A DNA stretch of 64,000 nucleotides from Hydractinia symbiolongicarpus (Eukaryota > Cnidaria > Hydrozoa > Anthoathecata > Hydractiniidae), in assembly GCF_029227915.1 (NCBI RefSeq), contig NC_079876.1:20212001-20276000 (forward strand). The letters run 5' to 3'. Below the pieces are notes generated by a model. The model was not told the DNA's origin, made no database searches, and saw nothing but the letters and a program-made list of their open reading frames with translations. The position numbers and the translations under genes are program-made. Below, one piece after another: positions 41,026 to 54,213 of this stretch; the first letter of the stretch is position 1; each line of letters begins with the position of its first letter.

Positions 41026-43177
41026 CATTTGCGAAATACGATTTTTTAAACTGATATAGCTATACTGGACAAGCGGTTTGACGCTTGTATTCGTTGATTT
41101 TCATTTTGCATAAAAACATTATACTACAAAATCTGCAAAAAAATGTTCGGTTAAAGGATTTAATCGGTAAGAATATTAGGTACTTTCACAAAATGTTATC
41201 AACATAGAGACACTTTTTGGTGGCTAATTGTTGGAAAAATCAATAAAAGAAAATAAATTTAATAAATTTAATAAATAAAATTTAATAAATTCTCTGTTAT
41301 ATATAAGAACTTCAACTAACAATGGAAACTGCGAATGTGCAACCTATTTCTCCTATTTTTTCCTCTTTTTGATTTTAATGCATCAAAAAAAGGAAAAGCG
41401 AAATCATGCATCATCCCAAACAGCAATGTTAATAATGTCTGTAGCACTGACACAGCAAAAAAATGAACAGCAGCCGCACCACTTAGAATGAGAATGTTTT
41501 TATTTGATTTATCTCCTTGCTCATTTTACGAGGTTGTTTATATGTTTTTCTTGGACTAGGCTGACTCATAGGGATGACCTGCTGACTAGAGCTTGTTGGT
41601 CCTCTGTTACTAGTATTAACTGCTGTTGTGAGGGAGAGTCAAAAACAAATGCATTACCACCTTGAACAAATAAAACTATAAAAACTGTATCCTTAAGATT
41701 TGTATTCTGGCAACCATTTTTAGTTTTAAAACTTCTGGAAACAAGACTTCCTTTTCTTCCTATATCTTCTATTTCTGACTGCTGTTTTCATTTTTATTTA
41801 AATATCCTGAAATAACTTACATTAACTTGTATCATGCAACTGTATTTCCTTAAAACAACCCCAAAAATAGCAAAAATAGCAAACAAACACAACAAGAACA
41901 ATCCTAAAGTTAGCTAGCCAAGAGTTTGTTTTTATTTACAACTGGCTTTAAAACCTGACCTTTTGAGTATAAGGCGGGAAACAAAGCCAATTTACTTATT
42001 TATCATTCCATTATCAAAAACATCAGCAGAAAAACACGAGGAAATGTGGTAAAAACGCCCTAAGAATCGCAACATACAACCGATTGCTAGGCAAACCTTA
42101 GAATCTGCATAGTGAAAATGTGAATTTGAGCCACATCTCTTTCAAATTTAGTCCCTTAAATAGTTTATTCTTCGATCCTCATATGTTGTTCTCCCACAGA
42201 AAAAAAAAATAATAGCAAAGTTTTTTGCACCCCCTTCAAATTTGAAGGGGATGTGTTTAACTACCTTAAACTAAGTAGAAATGGTTGGTGGTAAAAATGC
42301 GGTCATTACAAAACCTTAGTCACTGAGCCCACTTTTTTTAATTTTTCATCAATTTTTTTTACCGATGAGGTAAGTCAAACATGGATCAACTTTAAAAATA
42401 ACTTTGGTTTAAAATCTTCACGCTTAAAGTTTTTGTGCCGTGCCTCATTTTTAAACATAAATGCGACATAATTAAAACCTTGTAAAACAGACGTTTATTG
42501 ACCTTTTAAAAACTGTTGAGTGAGTGTTAAATAATGTAATTTTGTTTATGTCTTATACACAAACAGCAAAGCTCGCCATGTATAATCTAAATTTTTAGAA
42601 AGTACTAGCGAATATACTTCGATGTGACCTCGCGACAATTTTAATAAATATCAACAAAACACATGACGTCACTGTGGCGGCGACTAAACAATCCCATCAA
42701 TTCGAACCGTCCTTCTAAAACATAAGAGAAAATGCCGTCCCCGCCTAAAATGTAGAAATATCTTCAAAATGAAATTTTGTGGGAGATTTTCTTTGTGCTC
42801 TTTGTTTCCTGCTGATGTTTGTCACGTGTTATGTGGTTATGTAAATTTAACATCTTTCATAAATTGAAAGTTTTCAAAGTTTTGTATATTAAAATAGACA
42901 ACTCTTAACTTTTTTAAAGCTCATACTAGGTTATGAATGTTATTTTAAAATTTCAACATCAGAAATTTTTTGAATTTAGGGTATTCGTTAAATTTTGTAA
43001 TTTTGTTGCAAAGTTGATTGACCTTGAGATCGTGCCATCCAAAGACACCTCCTTGGGGCAGGGCTACTATATACGCAGACATTAGAAAAAAAAATATGGA
43101 AAGCATATAAATAAATGTAACAAAATATTCTGGGCAGACTTCTTTGAAGAGAACAACAAGAAAGACGCACACTGAAA

Positions 43178-45191
43178 ATGGTGAGGTTTTTTTTTCATTT
43201 TACACTCCAAGCAGTTTATTTTGGTTAAGCCTTTGAAAAACGCATTTTGACTATTTTAAAATTATAATCGAGTTATAAATTATAATCGAGTTATAAATTA
43301 TAATCGAGTTATAATCAAATTATTATTTTGCGATGTGCGGTATCAACATACAAACAGTATATTGGTCTCCTTTTTCCGATAAGAAAGTACGAGAAAATTT
43401 TGGCAATGCTTCTTAATTAATTAAGAATGCCATAGAGATGAAACATAGGTGGTAAATGTGGAATGTTTATCATGGCAAAAACTACTAGTGGCCCATCTAA
43501 AATCACATGAATTGTCAGTGTAGTTTTCCACACTATATGTATACTACTAAAGTTGAATTAAACTGACATATTAAGTTAAACATTGGTAAAGTATTGTTTA
43601 GAAGGATGTTTGCTTTCGAAATACTCTTCGCTAAACAAAACTATTTTACCTATGATATAAACCAATCTTCCTCTGTATCTTTTTCAGATTATCGTTGCTC
43701 TTACTGCATTTATCTTTCTTTATCTGCACAATGTGAAACCATGCACAGAATTCTTTGTCAGAGCTAAAGATGGTAGCGTAGTTGTTGGAAGAAGCATGGA
43801 GTTTCCATTAGATCTCCATTCTAACATCGTTGTAGAACCCAAGGATACACATAAAAGCAGTATGATGCCAGCCATTTGCGCGCAAGCTACCAAGTTCACG
43901 TGGAAAAATAAACACGATATCTTGTATGTGGATGGAATGGGTTCACCTGTATTTGTTGACGGAATGAACAGTGCAGGTACCTAATATGCTATTTCATTTA
44001 TTTTGCAGAAATTTGTGCTTATTACCTTGTTGCTGTAAAATTATTAAAAGTTTACGACATGTTCAGGGTGAATAATGAACAAACTTATGTGGTGATGAAT
44101 GTGATATTGAATTTATGTCCCCGTTAAGTCATTCATAAGAGTACTTTATAAAAGTTCCACAGCTGGATTATCATTAATATTATTGTTACTTTAGGTTTAT
44201 CTGTTTCATCGATGTTACTAAATGGTTACACAAAATATGATGATGTCAACGTTAACAAATGTACTTCTTTAGTTTCAAATGTGGAGTTGGTCGGATATAT
44301 TCTTGGTATGTTATAATTATGTTTAGTTTTGTTGTTGTTGTTGTTAGTGCTGTTAATATATGTGTTGTTACGATTTTTATTCTAGGAACATATAGCTCTG
44401 CGAGAGAAGTATGGAAAGCCATAAAAAACGATTCATTCCCAAGGGTATTTAGTCCGCCGCTTCAAGGAATAAAGTTGGATCTATACTACAGTATTATTGA
44501 CTCCACTGGAGAAGCCTATGTGCTGGAATATCTTAATGAAGGGCGAAGAATCCATAAAAATATTTTGCAGGTGGCCACCAACTCTCCTCCTTATCAGTTT
44601 CACTTGTTGAATATGAAGAACTACGTTCATTTATCGAGATTTTCCAAACCAAACTTAAAGTTAGGAAAGGTGACAATAAGTGGAACAGATGTTGGTAATG
44701 GTTTGCTTGGTGTACCCGGGGATTTTACTCCACCGTCAAGATTTGTACGGACGGCGGCAATGATACACTTCGCCAACACCAAGGATGACGGCGAAGGTGC
44801 AGCTAAGTTAGCATTTCACGTTCTAAATGCTGTGGATATTCCCAAAGGTAAGAATCACCTTTTCTATTAATTAAAAAGTGACAAACATTGTCTTAGAACG
44901 TCAGCATCAGAAAATAATTCCTTTTGGGAATTTTTGCTTTTAGGAGTGGCTCTTGTTAATCCCCCGCCTGCTGTTGGTTTGTATGGTTATACTCAATGGG
45001 TTGTGGTGAAAGATTTAAAAAACCTGATCTTTTATGTTCGTTCTTACGACGATCAATCCATTAGAATGGTACCTATGAAATCAATTCATCCCAGAAAGAA
45101 GGGTAAAATGCCAGTTGAGAGAGGGTTTAGAAAATTTATTCGAAACATAACATCGAGTTTGTACAGTCGAGCAGGAACTGTGATGATATAA
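43178..45191 (+). CDS. Secreted choloylglycine hydrolase/penicillin acylase-family amidase, 5 exons
   Basis: An Ntn-type linear amide hydrolase (CBAH family). Exons as read: 43178-43180 (ATG only), 43688-43976, 44195-44305, 44386-44847 and 44944-45191, with GT-AG introns and phases 0,1,1,1. They sum to 1,113 nt, giving 370 residues. Residues 2-19 form a signal peptide (IIVALTAFIFLYLHN), leaving Cys20 (CTEFF) as N-terminal nucleophile. GRSMEF gives Arg36. DGMNSAGL, TNSPPYQFHLLN (oxyanion Asn region) and PSRFVRTA (conserved Arg) complete the catalytic set. Bacterial relatives deconjugate bile salts or cleave penicillin V; the animal substrate is unknown. Introns rule out bacterial contamination. 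No lesion seen. Confidence 0.92.
43262..43315. repeat. 18-bp tandem repeat, three copies
   Basis: TTATAATCGAGTTATAAA repeated nearly three times without change, in the first intron of the host gene. Confidence 0.85.
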
Positions 45192-45517
45192 ATAACTTTT
45201 TCTGCACACGTCAAAGATTACTAGTTACCATTGATTTTAAACAGAGATTCTTTGCTTCCACGAAACTGTTTATATTTTTTTTAGCTATGTGCAATTGTAA
45301 ACGTTAACTTTTGTAGTAGAACTAGTAACTTGGTCCTAGTTATTATTTGCATGGAGTTTTGTTTTGAACTACATCATTGACACGAATGCGAAATTTTTCA
45401 ATGGCTTTCAATGCATTCCGAAATCGAAGAAACTTAAAAGTAGTGATTTTCTCAACAATTTTATCCGAAACTCGCTGCAGTTAACGTAATTTGTTGACCT
45501 CTCCATTTTCAAAGATA

Positions 45518-45584
45518 AATAAATCACCTACTGAATTTCCTAATGACTTTAAATGCTGACTGTCTTTATATTACATTTAATAAA
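45518..45584 (+). promoter_or_regulatory. Candidate polyadenylation signals
   Basis: AATAAA at 45518-45523 and 45579-45584, 330-390 nt after the amidase stop. Position fits a 3' UTR end; either could be used. Confidence 0.4.
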
Positions 45585-46240
45585 TGTCGACTATTACTTT
45601 TTCTGCGTTGAACCTGAGTGAATTTCGTATTTTTTTTTTATTTTGCAGCATAATCTAAGTGTTTTTGTAAAATTGTTAGCTCATGCTACGTGAGTAGACT
45701 AAACTTTTGGTTTTCAGATTTACCTGTCGTTCGATTTCTTCAACGCACGCGGTTCCGTCACTAATTATACATTTATACATTTATATAATCAAGTATATTG
45801 ATCTGTGATACGTGTTACTTTTAGGAAAGATTTTTTATGTGTTACCCATTTAACATCAATTTTCCTTTGAACAAGTCGCTTTATATAACACTTTAAATCC
45901 GTCGCGAAAGTTTTGATCAGAACGCGGATTATCGCTCGCGAATATGGGAAGTTCCCCTCTCTAAAGAAAGACTCTGTAATTCCGGCCACCTTCTCCAGAG
46001 ATAGGCACCTGATTTTATTTTTCGCCTTGTTTGGGGAAACGATGGCTGGAATAATCTGCGACAATGGATTCCCATTTTCTTCCCTAGAAAAACTTAAGTC
46101 AAACTTTAAAGTAGGTTTTTACTTATCTGATCAACTGATGGCTTCTGATTAGGATGTTATATTGTCTGATATTTTTTTTGCGAAAGATTGTAATAAGCAT
46201 TTTAATCAAACATGGCGGTTGAGACACGAAGAATCGGAGT
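45585..46240. other. Non-coding/undefined stretch before the Penelope fragment
   Basis: Overlapping open frames on both strands (45789-46152) lack recognisable motifs. May be a decayed 5' part of the Penelope element. Confidence 0.35.
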
Positions 46241-47062
46241 ATGACATTGTCAAAGGCTGAGATTTCTCTTCTTTCTAAGGGTCTTAAATTCGTTCCCACC
46301 CCACATCATTTTGATAGAGCACGTCTTAAAGAGGAATTAGAGGTATTTGGTCGCAGGTTGCGTTTATTATGGCATTTTAGGAACGAGGAAGGGATCTCTG
46401 TTTTCAATCTGTTTCGTCCTAAGTCGAAATTTAACCCAAAGGGAAAAGATGTCTCCATTGAACTGTACCTTAGTAGACTTGAAGAAGAGATCTTAGCCTT
46501 AGATACAGAAATTAAATACTCAAATCTTACGAGGGAGGAAAGAGCAGCTATAAAAACCCTAAGAAATGACGGGTCCATTGTTATCAAGGTGGCTGATAAA
46601 GGCTCTGCGGTAGTGGTTTGGGATAGGGAGGACTATCTTAGGGAAGCAGTCCTGCAGCTTGATAATGCTGAGGTTTATGAGGAAATTGAAGGTGATGTTA
46701 TCAGCCCCCTTGTTCACACTGTGATGAGTTGTTTACAAACAGTCAAACTTAGGGGTGATGTAAATATGGAGACAATGGATTATTTTTTGGTTAAAAACCC
46801 TAGGCCAGGACGATTCTATCTTCTCCCTAAGATACACAAACGACTTCAAAACGTTCCTGGCAGGCCTGTTATATCAAATTGTGGTTTTTTTACAGAAAAT
46901 ATATCTTCATTTTTGGACCACTATTTGCAACCCCTTTCTAAGAAAGTTAGATCATATATTAAAGATACTAATGATTTTTTTAAAAAACTGCTGATTTCCT
47001 TTTATGCACTGTTGACGTAGTTGATCTTTATCCCAATATTTCACGTCTAAGCAATTTAATGT
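46241..47062 (+). pseudogene. Penelope-like element reverse transcriptase, truncated
   Basis: 260-codon frame with LLSKGLKFVPTP near the start, KVADKGSAVVVWDREDYL, RFYLLPKIHK, PGRPVISNCGFFTENISSFLDHYL, all characteristic of Penelope-like RT. After a frameshift near 46985 the next RT motif appears as VDVVDLYPNIS, then similarity ends near 47062. The catalytic YxDD half, linker and GIY-YIG nuclease are missing, so this is a 5' fragment cut off by following sequence. Confidence 0.85.
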
Positions 47063-48819
47063 CTTCCACAAAAAAATCCTATAAAAACCGCATCTTCGCA
47101 ACTGTCAACGGATTTATTGCTGAACTTTTTTGGCATTGCATGACGTTATGGCATCAATAAAGCGAGTGATAAATCAGCAAGCTGATAAAACATGGAGTGC
47201 GTTGGGTAAACGTTTCATGATATATGAAATGGATTATAGTAAAGTGTTAACGCCAGAAATTTTAAGCTACATTAAATTGAATGCTGATAGTCTCGGGACA
47301 AACATCGGATATATCGAAATCAGGCGCAAGTATAAAAATAAGAAACGGCTATCATTTAAACTTAAATTTGTTCAGCATTTTCGTTGGACTCCCATCCACT
47401 GGTAAATCTCATGCTTTTAAATCAACAGCCATAGATCCACTTATAGAATTGCAACTACAACTGATGTCATTAGTAATACAACAAGCAGTGGCTTAACAAA
47501 AATATTAACCAAACAGCAATCACTATACATCGTAATCCTGAAATTTCAGAATATTTGCTCAAATGTTTGACGTGTCACACTAAAACTAATCTATATTTAT
47601 ATACATATGCCTAAAACACAATACATCGGTTAACATTTCAGGGGCCACTCAAATAAAATCTATGGCGCATAATCTTTCAAAAATGGATACTGGTAACGGT
47701 TTAATGAATCGTTTTCTCATTATGGTACCATCCTCAATTCGACGATTACCTTATGCACAAATTGAGGCCAAATCGCACTTAGATACACATGACATCGTTG
47801 GAGTACGCAAACTATATGAAACATTGGTTGATTTAGATCCCAATAATCCAAAACTCCTGTATTTCAGCGAAGAAGCATTGCAGTAATGCCTTTATTTTAA
47901 TTTTCCTTCAATTCCTTCTGTACCAATGATTTAAGATAAATGTTACGGGAAATATAATAAATTGGAAATTATGTATCCCCTTGGTTATTATAAAAAGGGT
48001 TACATGCATAATACCGGAATTTCTCCCATAACATGTATTATATTTTTAACCTAGATATAGTAAATAATTTTTTCTTTATTTCAATTTTAGATATTTTGAA
48101 CAAATGGAATCAGACTTTATTTCTGATTTTAACAGTGCATTAAGAGAAGGAAGGCCTACCCCTAAGTCAAAGAAGAGTGATCTCGTCCCACGCATCGCAG
48201 CATCTATTCACACGTTGCATCAAGACCATTTGCACTAACTGAGGAAATTACAAAAGAAACTTTAATTAAGGCCATCCACTTTGTTGTAACCGCGGAGGAA
48301 CAAAAGGAAGTGTTTTCAATGGTAAGTGTAATTATCATAACACAAAAGTATCTTTCCTTAAAATATATATTAAACTACTAATTCGTAAATATTATTTAGT
48401 TCATAAAAGAATTAACCAACGATAAAGTTCGAGAAAAAAAAAATCAACCAAATATTGAAGAAATTTCAAAAGCAATCTTAATGTGCCCTGGACCAGTCAT
48501 CACATATCGCATGTATAAATCCACTTCTCAAACAAAAATGAGGTGCATAATAAAATCAGAATATTTGGCTGCAATAAAGAAACTGGAATCAAACAATGCA
48601 GGCTTAATAAAATCTTTCAGAGCAGGACGAACATCCCACGATCCACTTGTTTTTATTAAAATCGAATATAACCAACTTCCCTTGTGTCTCCAGGAGATTA
48701 CCAATCGCACAGATTACAGTACGAATTACCTCACAAAAATACATAAACTTATTTCATCGTCGATGAGAGAATACCTATTATCGCAGAATTTAATTACTTC
48801 AGAACAGATAGAAGCTTAA
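47063..48819 (+). pseudogene. DUF3987-like P-loop protein gene remains
   Basis: Pieces in several frames: LFSIFVGLPSTGKSHAFKS with a P-loop (47350-47420), SNTTSSGLTKIL...NPEISEYLLKCL (47470-47570), MAHNLSKMDTGNGLMNRFLIM (47662-47730), then SDFISDFNSALREGR (48110). The 3' piece runs TKETLIKAIHFVVTAEEQKEVFSM, an apparent intron 48322-48400 (gtaagt...tttag), and an open exon to 48819 with CPGPVITYRMYKS. This resembles DUF3987-family proteins found in cnidarian repeats. Whether it belonged to the Merlin element downstream is unknown. Some breaks are introns, others true frameshifts. Confidence 0.5.
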
Positions 48820-49319
48820 TTGCTTTCATCATAGAGACTATTGTTAATTTTATGAAGAAGTTTTAGTTGATTTTTTTAATAATGTTTATAACATTTAGTT
48901 TTAGTGCAAATGTTTTTTCAACTTCTCTATCATAGTGTATACATTCGTAATGACAAATTTTTCGTTCTTTAAATAGTTTCATTGTTTATTTAATATTTTT
49001 ACTTATTAGAAAACATTTATATAATGTTACATAATGTTTTTTTAAACTGGTTTAATTCTAAAAATGAAACTTTTGCTCAAACCCCTCTTCTATCTCAAAT
49101 CATTTTCAATTATTTTTCGACATTCTTTAAATAAACAAAGACCAAGAAATGAAGGCAACCAGTGACAAGGAACTTTTTGCAGTAAACTCCTAAAGAAATG
49201 AAGAAACTTTTGAATTTAAGTCCATCATCATATTTCTTATAAAATCCTGTAAAACCTGTATTTAGTTCACACAATTGGCACATTTGGCACATACGCAATA
49301 ATAATTTCACAACGTATCG
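48820..49319. other. Non-coding, nothing recognised
   Basis: AT-rich spacer between the DUF3987-like and Merlin genes. Confidence 0.4.
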
Positions 49320-50437
49320 GTATTTAATAACTAACGTTTTATCTTCGAAGGAAACAACATTCCGATGGTGTTTAGAAAATAATATTATAAGTGGAGTACA
49401 ATATTGTCCTAAATGTTACAGCCTAATGAAAATATGTAAATCTTGTAAAACTTCGGATGGACAACGTTGGCGATGCAGAAAAGACCGTCATGACGTCGAA
49501 GTATCTTTAAGGAAGGATTCATGGTTATCCCTATTAAACTTAACAATGGAAGAGGTAATAGAACTGACATATTGGTGGTCAACAGGTATGTTATGAATTC
49601 CTCACATCATCACAAATTTTTTACATAATTTTTACAAAATCACGATAGTACAATAGTTTGAAAAAAACTATTTTAAGGTTAAGCATTTCAAGCATTTCAA
49701 GTTCCATGTGAAATCAAGCTTAATTATTCCACCATAGGTTTTGAACATGAACAGATATCTAATCAAATGGGACTTTCATCTAATACTGTTATAGATTGGT
49801 CAATGTTCTGTCGTGAGATATGCGAAATAGTTATGATGAGGGAAAGTGAGCCAATTGGTGGACCAGGTAACATATAAATCTATTTCTTGGAAACAATATA
49901 TAGCAGTTGGAATAAACATATATTTAAACAATTTACTATTAATTTAGGTATGTGCGTGCAAATAGACGAAAGCAAATTCGGCAAACAAAAATACCATCGT
50001 GGTCATCACGTCGAGGGACAATGGGTTTTTGGTGGCATTGAGGAAGAATCCAGAAAAAAGTTTCTGGTAGCAGTCGACAAACGTGATCGTGATACATTTA
50101 TTCCTTTAATACAAAAGTATATAAAACCAGGAACAAAAATTATATCCGATTGTTGGAAACCTTATGCCATTCTTGGAGAGTTAGATTACACACATTTTAA
50201 AGTAAATCGTCGATAGAATTTGTCAATGAAAATGGTTTTCACACTAACAAGATTGAAGGTCATTGGAGACAGGCAAAGAAGATGCTTCCTGCTTTTGGTG
50301 TACGGAAGACCATGTTCAGCTCCTACCTTGCTAAATTTATGTGGCGTTAATCTAACAAAGCGACAGATCTATTCAAAAAGATTATTGAGGATATTGCCAA
50401 AGTTTATAACGTATCATCTGAAATCCCAAAGTCTTAA
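49320..50437 (+). pseudogene. Merlin (IS1016/ISXO2-type) transposase with introns
   Basis: Exon A about 49320-49585 carries a zinc-ribbon-like N-terminus (YCPKCY...CKSC...RWRCRKDRH). Exon B 49738-49866 has EQISNQMGLSSNTVIDW, a helix-turn-helix. Exon C from 49948 has the ISXO2-type DDE core: VQIDESKFGK, EGQWVFGG, IISDCWKPY and, after a one-base loss near 50214, the NKIEGHWRQAKK glutamate motif. Introns are GT-AG and in phase. A TAA near 50346 precedes more coding-like sequence to 50437. No start Met is visible in exon A and terminal repeats were not found. The transposase is inactive as read. Confidence 0.85.
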
Positions 50438-51281
50438 TACCTTTTATTACCAATACAATATCTTTTTGGGAATTATCAAGCATAGCGAACATCCCTTATA
50501 TCTCCACTTAAAAACAATTGTTTATTACATATTATGTCAAAATAAAACCATTCATTCTGTTTATTTCTCCAATTCCTCATAATCCATTTGATTTGTTTTT
50601 ATCTTTTTTATATAGTTCGATCTGTACTTTTTCTGTTAGATAAAATTATCCATTGGCATGTCAAATTTGGAGAACACCCATTCCCTAAATAGTAATAATT
50701 CATATTATTTTTTATTCACTTTGTTTAGAAAATCTCGTAGATTTTGTAGATAAGTAGAAATGGGTAATTCGTACCTTGTCTCGATTACTTCGAAAATAAG
50801 TTACAATATCTAAAATATTTTTTTCATTTTAATTTTTTTAACCCCCTTTAACTCTAGCTAAACTCTGGCTACAAGTAACAACAAAACGTTAGCTCGTTAA
50901 AGTCTTATTAAACCGTTTTGTATTGTAATTATTGTTCCCGAAATTTATATTTCTGAATGGTTATAGAATATAGAGAACCGTCTTTAACTAAAAGAAATAA
51001 CATCAGTTTCATTGTTTTTTCATTAGTAATCGGTTTTCTAAAGAAAGGTTGCTTCAGATCTCTAGGCCAACAAGAAAGACTAAAAAATGCACCTCCGTTT
51101 ATCACTGTGAATAACTTTTCTCTTTCCAGCATATACTCGGTATCATTCGAACTTCTCACCAAGTTAACGTAATTGGTTATTTCATCTATCATTAACTGTG
51201 AAAGAAAATCCATTATTATAACTGAACTATTAAAAATAAACAATAAGTGTATTCTTTTTGACTGCAATGACTTCTAAATGA
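50438..51281. other. Undefined stretch with one minus-strand open frame
   Basis: A 112-codon minus-strand frame (50929-51267; second start MDFLSQLMIDEITNY) shows a protein-like composition (LFTVINGGAFFSLSCWPRDLKQPF) but I do not recognise it. Otherwise AT-rich without features. Confidence 0.35.
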
Positions 51282-51610
51282 CACTGGCAGGAATTTGGCT
51301 TGCGTAAAGATTTACTGAAATCTAAATTTATTTTGCAAAATGACCCGAACTACCCCAAAGATGCGATTCATATCTTTGCTGAAAACCAACCTGCATCTGA
51401 ACAGAACAAAAATATGCTAAACAGTATAGCATCGGATGAAATAAATATCGAGGCCATTGACAAAATTCCAGAAAATATTCCTGTGTCAATGGTGCAAAAA
51501 CTCTATAGCTGCAGTCAAATGGAGACAGGTGGACTAGCGCAAAACCTTCTTATAAAACTTAACGCAAAAGTCATGTTGACATCAAATATCGATATATCAG
51601 ATAAACTTAA
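51282..51610 (+). pseudogene. Helentron Pif1-type helicase, C-terminal part, upstream piece
   Basis: LLKSKFILQNDPNYPKDAIHIFAENQP and LIKLNAKVMLTSNIDISDKL are the late Pif1/Helitron helicase segments. The frame ends at the Kolobok insertion. Removing that element and one TTAA joins this frame directly to 58826 without a break. No start; the earlier helicase and Rep domains are absent to the left. Confidence 0.8.
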
Positions 51611-51920
51611 AGGGGAACTCCAGTAAAAATCACTTTTTTCTTTTTTGTTTTATACGTACTCAGAAAAGCATAAGAAATCAAAAAAAAATTACTTCACTTG
51701 TTTTTCTTATTTAAAATCGTTGTACTTGCCTTAGCATATTTAATTTTTTTCTCATAACAAAACAGACAGGCGCAATTTCATTTAGGACTGGACCCAACTA
51801 TAAATAATGACATCACATCGTGCAGAAAGTTTAAGCGAGCGCAGAGAACGTTCATGTTAAGACCTCTGGCTTACATTTAAATCGCTTTTTGTATGTAAAT
51901 TACGTTTAAATCTTTAAAAA

Positions 51921-54213
51921 ATGGTTAGTTGCTCTGCGTTTCGATGTTCCAATCGATTAGAGAAGTGTAAAGAAGTAAGTTTTCACAGAATCCCGTCTGT
52001 AAAAAAGAAAGAACTCAGACAAAAATGGCTAAACAAAATACGTCGTGCAGGTGATCTGCCAAGCGATCAAAGTTTTTATATTTGTTCGTCGAACTTCACA
52101 GATAGTTCTTTTAAAAGAGATCTCCAGATAATAATCTTCCATATTAAAATATTGCCACTTCGCAAAAATGCCATTTTAGCTAGTCAGCGCGGTCAAAGTT
52201 TCTCATTTCTTCTCACTTCATTATTTGCACTTATATTCACAACACAACCAAATAACGTTTTCTACATTTTTATATTATAAAAGAACATTATACCAATTTC
52301 CAATACAAACACCGATAAAAAAAGTTATTTAGTTAGACATGTATCTTTCGTAGCGCTCGTAAGTTTTTTTTTTTCAAAAAAAAAGCGTTTTGATGGAAAG
52401 GAAGGACCTGCCGAATATTTTCAGGGGGTAAATGTGCCCATTTGTTAGCATCATTTTATCGGCGCTACTTCTAATCTTTGTTTATTTAGGCTGAACTTAC
52501 TGGTATTAAAAGAAAGAGACCGCTGACCAAGGATGCTGTTCCAACAATTTTTTCTTTTAGTAAGCCTGAAAATTCAAAAGAATCGACATCAAAAAGATTG
52601 GAAACTTTCGCTAAAAAACAAGTGTGTTTTTAAAATTTATACTATTGCCAAAATATGAGTTTTGCCTGTCTTTTTTCTTAGAAGTTATTCTGATCATTTT
52701 TTTTCTAGTGTGTTGCAAAGGCTTTAAGTGTGGAGGATGATGTTGACCTTGAAGTGTTCGCTGAACAAGAAATAATTTCATTGTTTAAGGAACAAGATGT
52801 TAGTGCAATTGTGGAAACGGTAGAGAAATCGGTTGGTCCCAATACTTTTACCAGGTCCGTTAGAACACAATGTGACCCCTTAGAGGCAATTCATCCTGAG
52901 ATACAACCAACGAAGGATGTTTTTAATGTGAAATTTAATCTTCCGCACGGACGATATAAGTCTACTAACGCTGACCTATCCTTTCCTCCGCAAGCTGACG
53001 TGACATTCTTGCTGAATGAAAATATGGAAAGTGATCATGATATCATCTCTGGCGACGAGTGCTCTTTTGATGATTCTTTATACTCACCGCAATTACAAAT
53101 TCACATCGACAACAGTTATGATGAAATTATCAGCGAAGAAGAGTCTTTTGACACTGCTGAATGTAACCCAGGGTTCAAAAGCGACACACAATTTCTTGTT
53201 TTCTGGTCTTGTCTGTTGACATTATTTAAAGTTTGTTTCACGTGTTTACAAGAAACGTGCATTACTCGTGTAGTGAAACGTGGAACTCTTATCATTGTTA
53301 GTAGTATTTGTCAAAATGAACATGTTTTCAGCTGCCAGTCTCAACCTATCGTAAATGGAAGGGCTGCAGGGAACTTTTTACTTTCTGCAGCCATATTGTA
53401 TTCCGAGAACACATAAGCCCGCATTTCCGAAATTATGAGTATGTTGAGGCTTCAGTTTATCTCTAACTCCATCTTCTATGATATTCAAAGGTCCGTTCTT
53501 TTTCCAAAATTAAACACTTTTTATAAAAAATATCGAAATAACATTTATTCTGAGTGCGCTGCGAAAAAAGGGAATTTGATTGGTGATGGGCGAAGTGACT
53601 CTCCTGGTTACAGTGCAAACTATGGTACATACACTCTAATAAGCGTAGACATCAATAAAATCATCAACTTTCAAGTTGTTCATGTTAGAACTGCAGGGAA
53701 TTCTAGTCGAATGGAGAAGTGAGGATTAGTAACGCTACTAAATAAGTTGCGTGACCACAAAGTGACAATTTCAACATTAACAACAGATCGCCATGTTTAA
53801 ATCCGCGCATTCAAAGAACATCCTGAGATAAACCACCAGTTCGACGTTTGGCACTTTGGAAAGAGCTTGAAAAAAAGCTTGACTGCTGCTGCGAAGCACA
53901 AAAAGTGTCTTGAACTGATACCTTGGATCAAATCCATTATAAATCATTTATGGAGGTGCTGCGATTCATGCGACCAAAATGAAAACGTTTTACGTGAAAG
54001 GTGGCTTAGCATTCTCTATCACATTCGTGGAATCCACTCTTGGTAAGGCAATGAATTTTTCCATGAATGTGCGCACCCCACATTAGACCAGCAACGCAAA
54101 TGGTTAATGTTGAATTCACCTGCATATGAAGCAGTCTAGACTATTGTGCAAAATAAAAAAAACTCTTGCCGACATGAACTATTTGGCGCACTTTTGCCAT
54201 GCGGGAAGCCTTT
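51921..54213 (+). pseudogene. Kolobok THAP-domain transposase, several exons
   Basis: First exon encodes a THAP domain: MVSCSAFRCSNR (first two Cys), VSFHRIP, RQKWLNKI, then ICSSNF where the usual zinc-binding His is Asn. Second exon 52490-52621 (AELTGIKRKRPLTKDAVPTIF), third from 52709 with an acidic region and a hydrophobic FWSCLLTLF block, SQPIVNGRAAGNFLLSAA, then a TAA at 53414. Catalytic-type segments follow: GDGRSDSPGYSANYGTYTL, LTTDRHV, HQFDVWHFGKSLKK, with further stops (TAG, TAA). Coding resembles TLADMNYLAHFCHAGSL up to 54213, where the LINE begins. The C-terminus beyond the LINE is not recognised. Confidence 0.8.

Larger units (their letters stand above)
38117..43177. other. Long mostly non-coding stretch
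   Basis: No supported gene over about 5 kb. Contains a diverged piggyBac-type MITE (39387-39764), a pogo-like end (40807-41025), a run of eleven G facing eight C (39426-39457), and an 18-bp tandem repeat (43262-43315), listed separately where supported. The open frame at 40545-40817 has no recognisable motif. Confidence 0.5.

Noticed and set aside
43178-45191. Bacterial contamination or recent transfer of the choloylglycine hydrolase
   Set aside because: Four phase-consistent GT-AG introns and an AT-rich setting like the flanks indicate a resident nuclear gene.
45789-46152. Two overlapping frames on opposite strands
   Set aside because: Neither shows a recognisable motif and they exclude each other; possibly decayed Penelope sequence.
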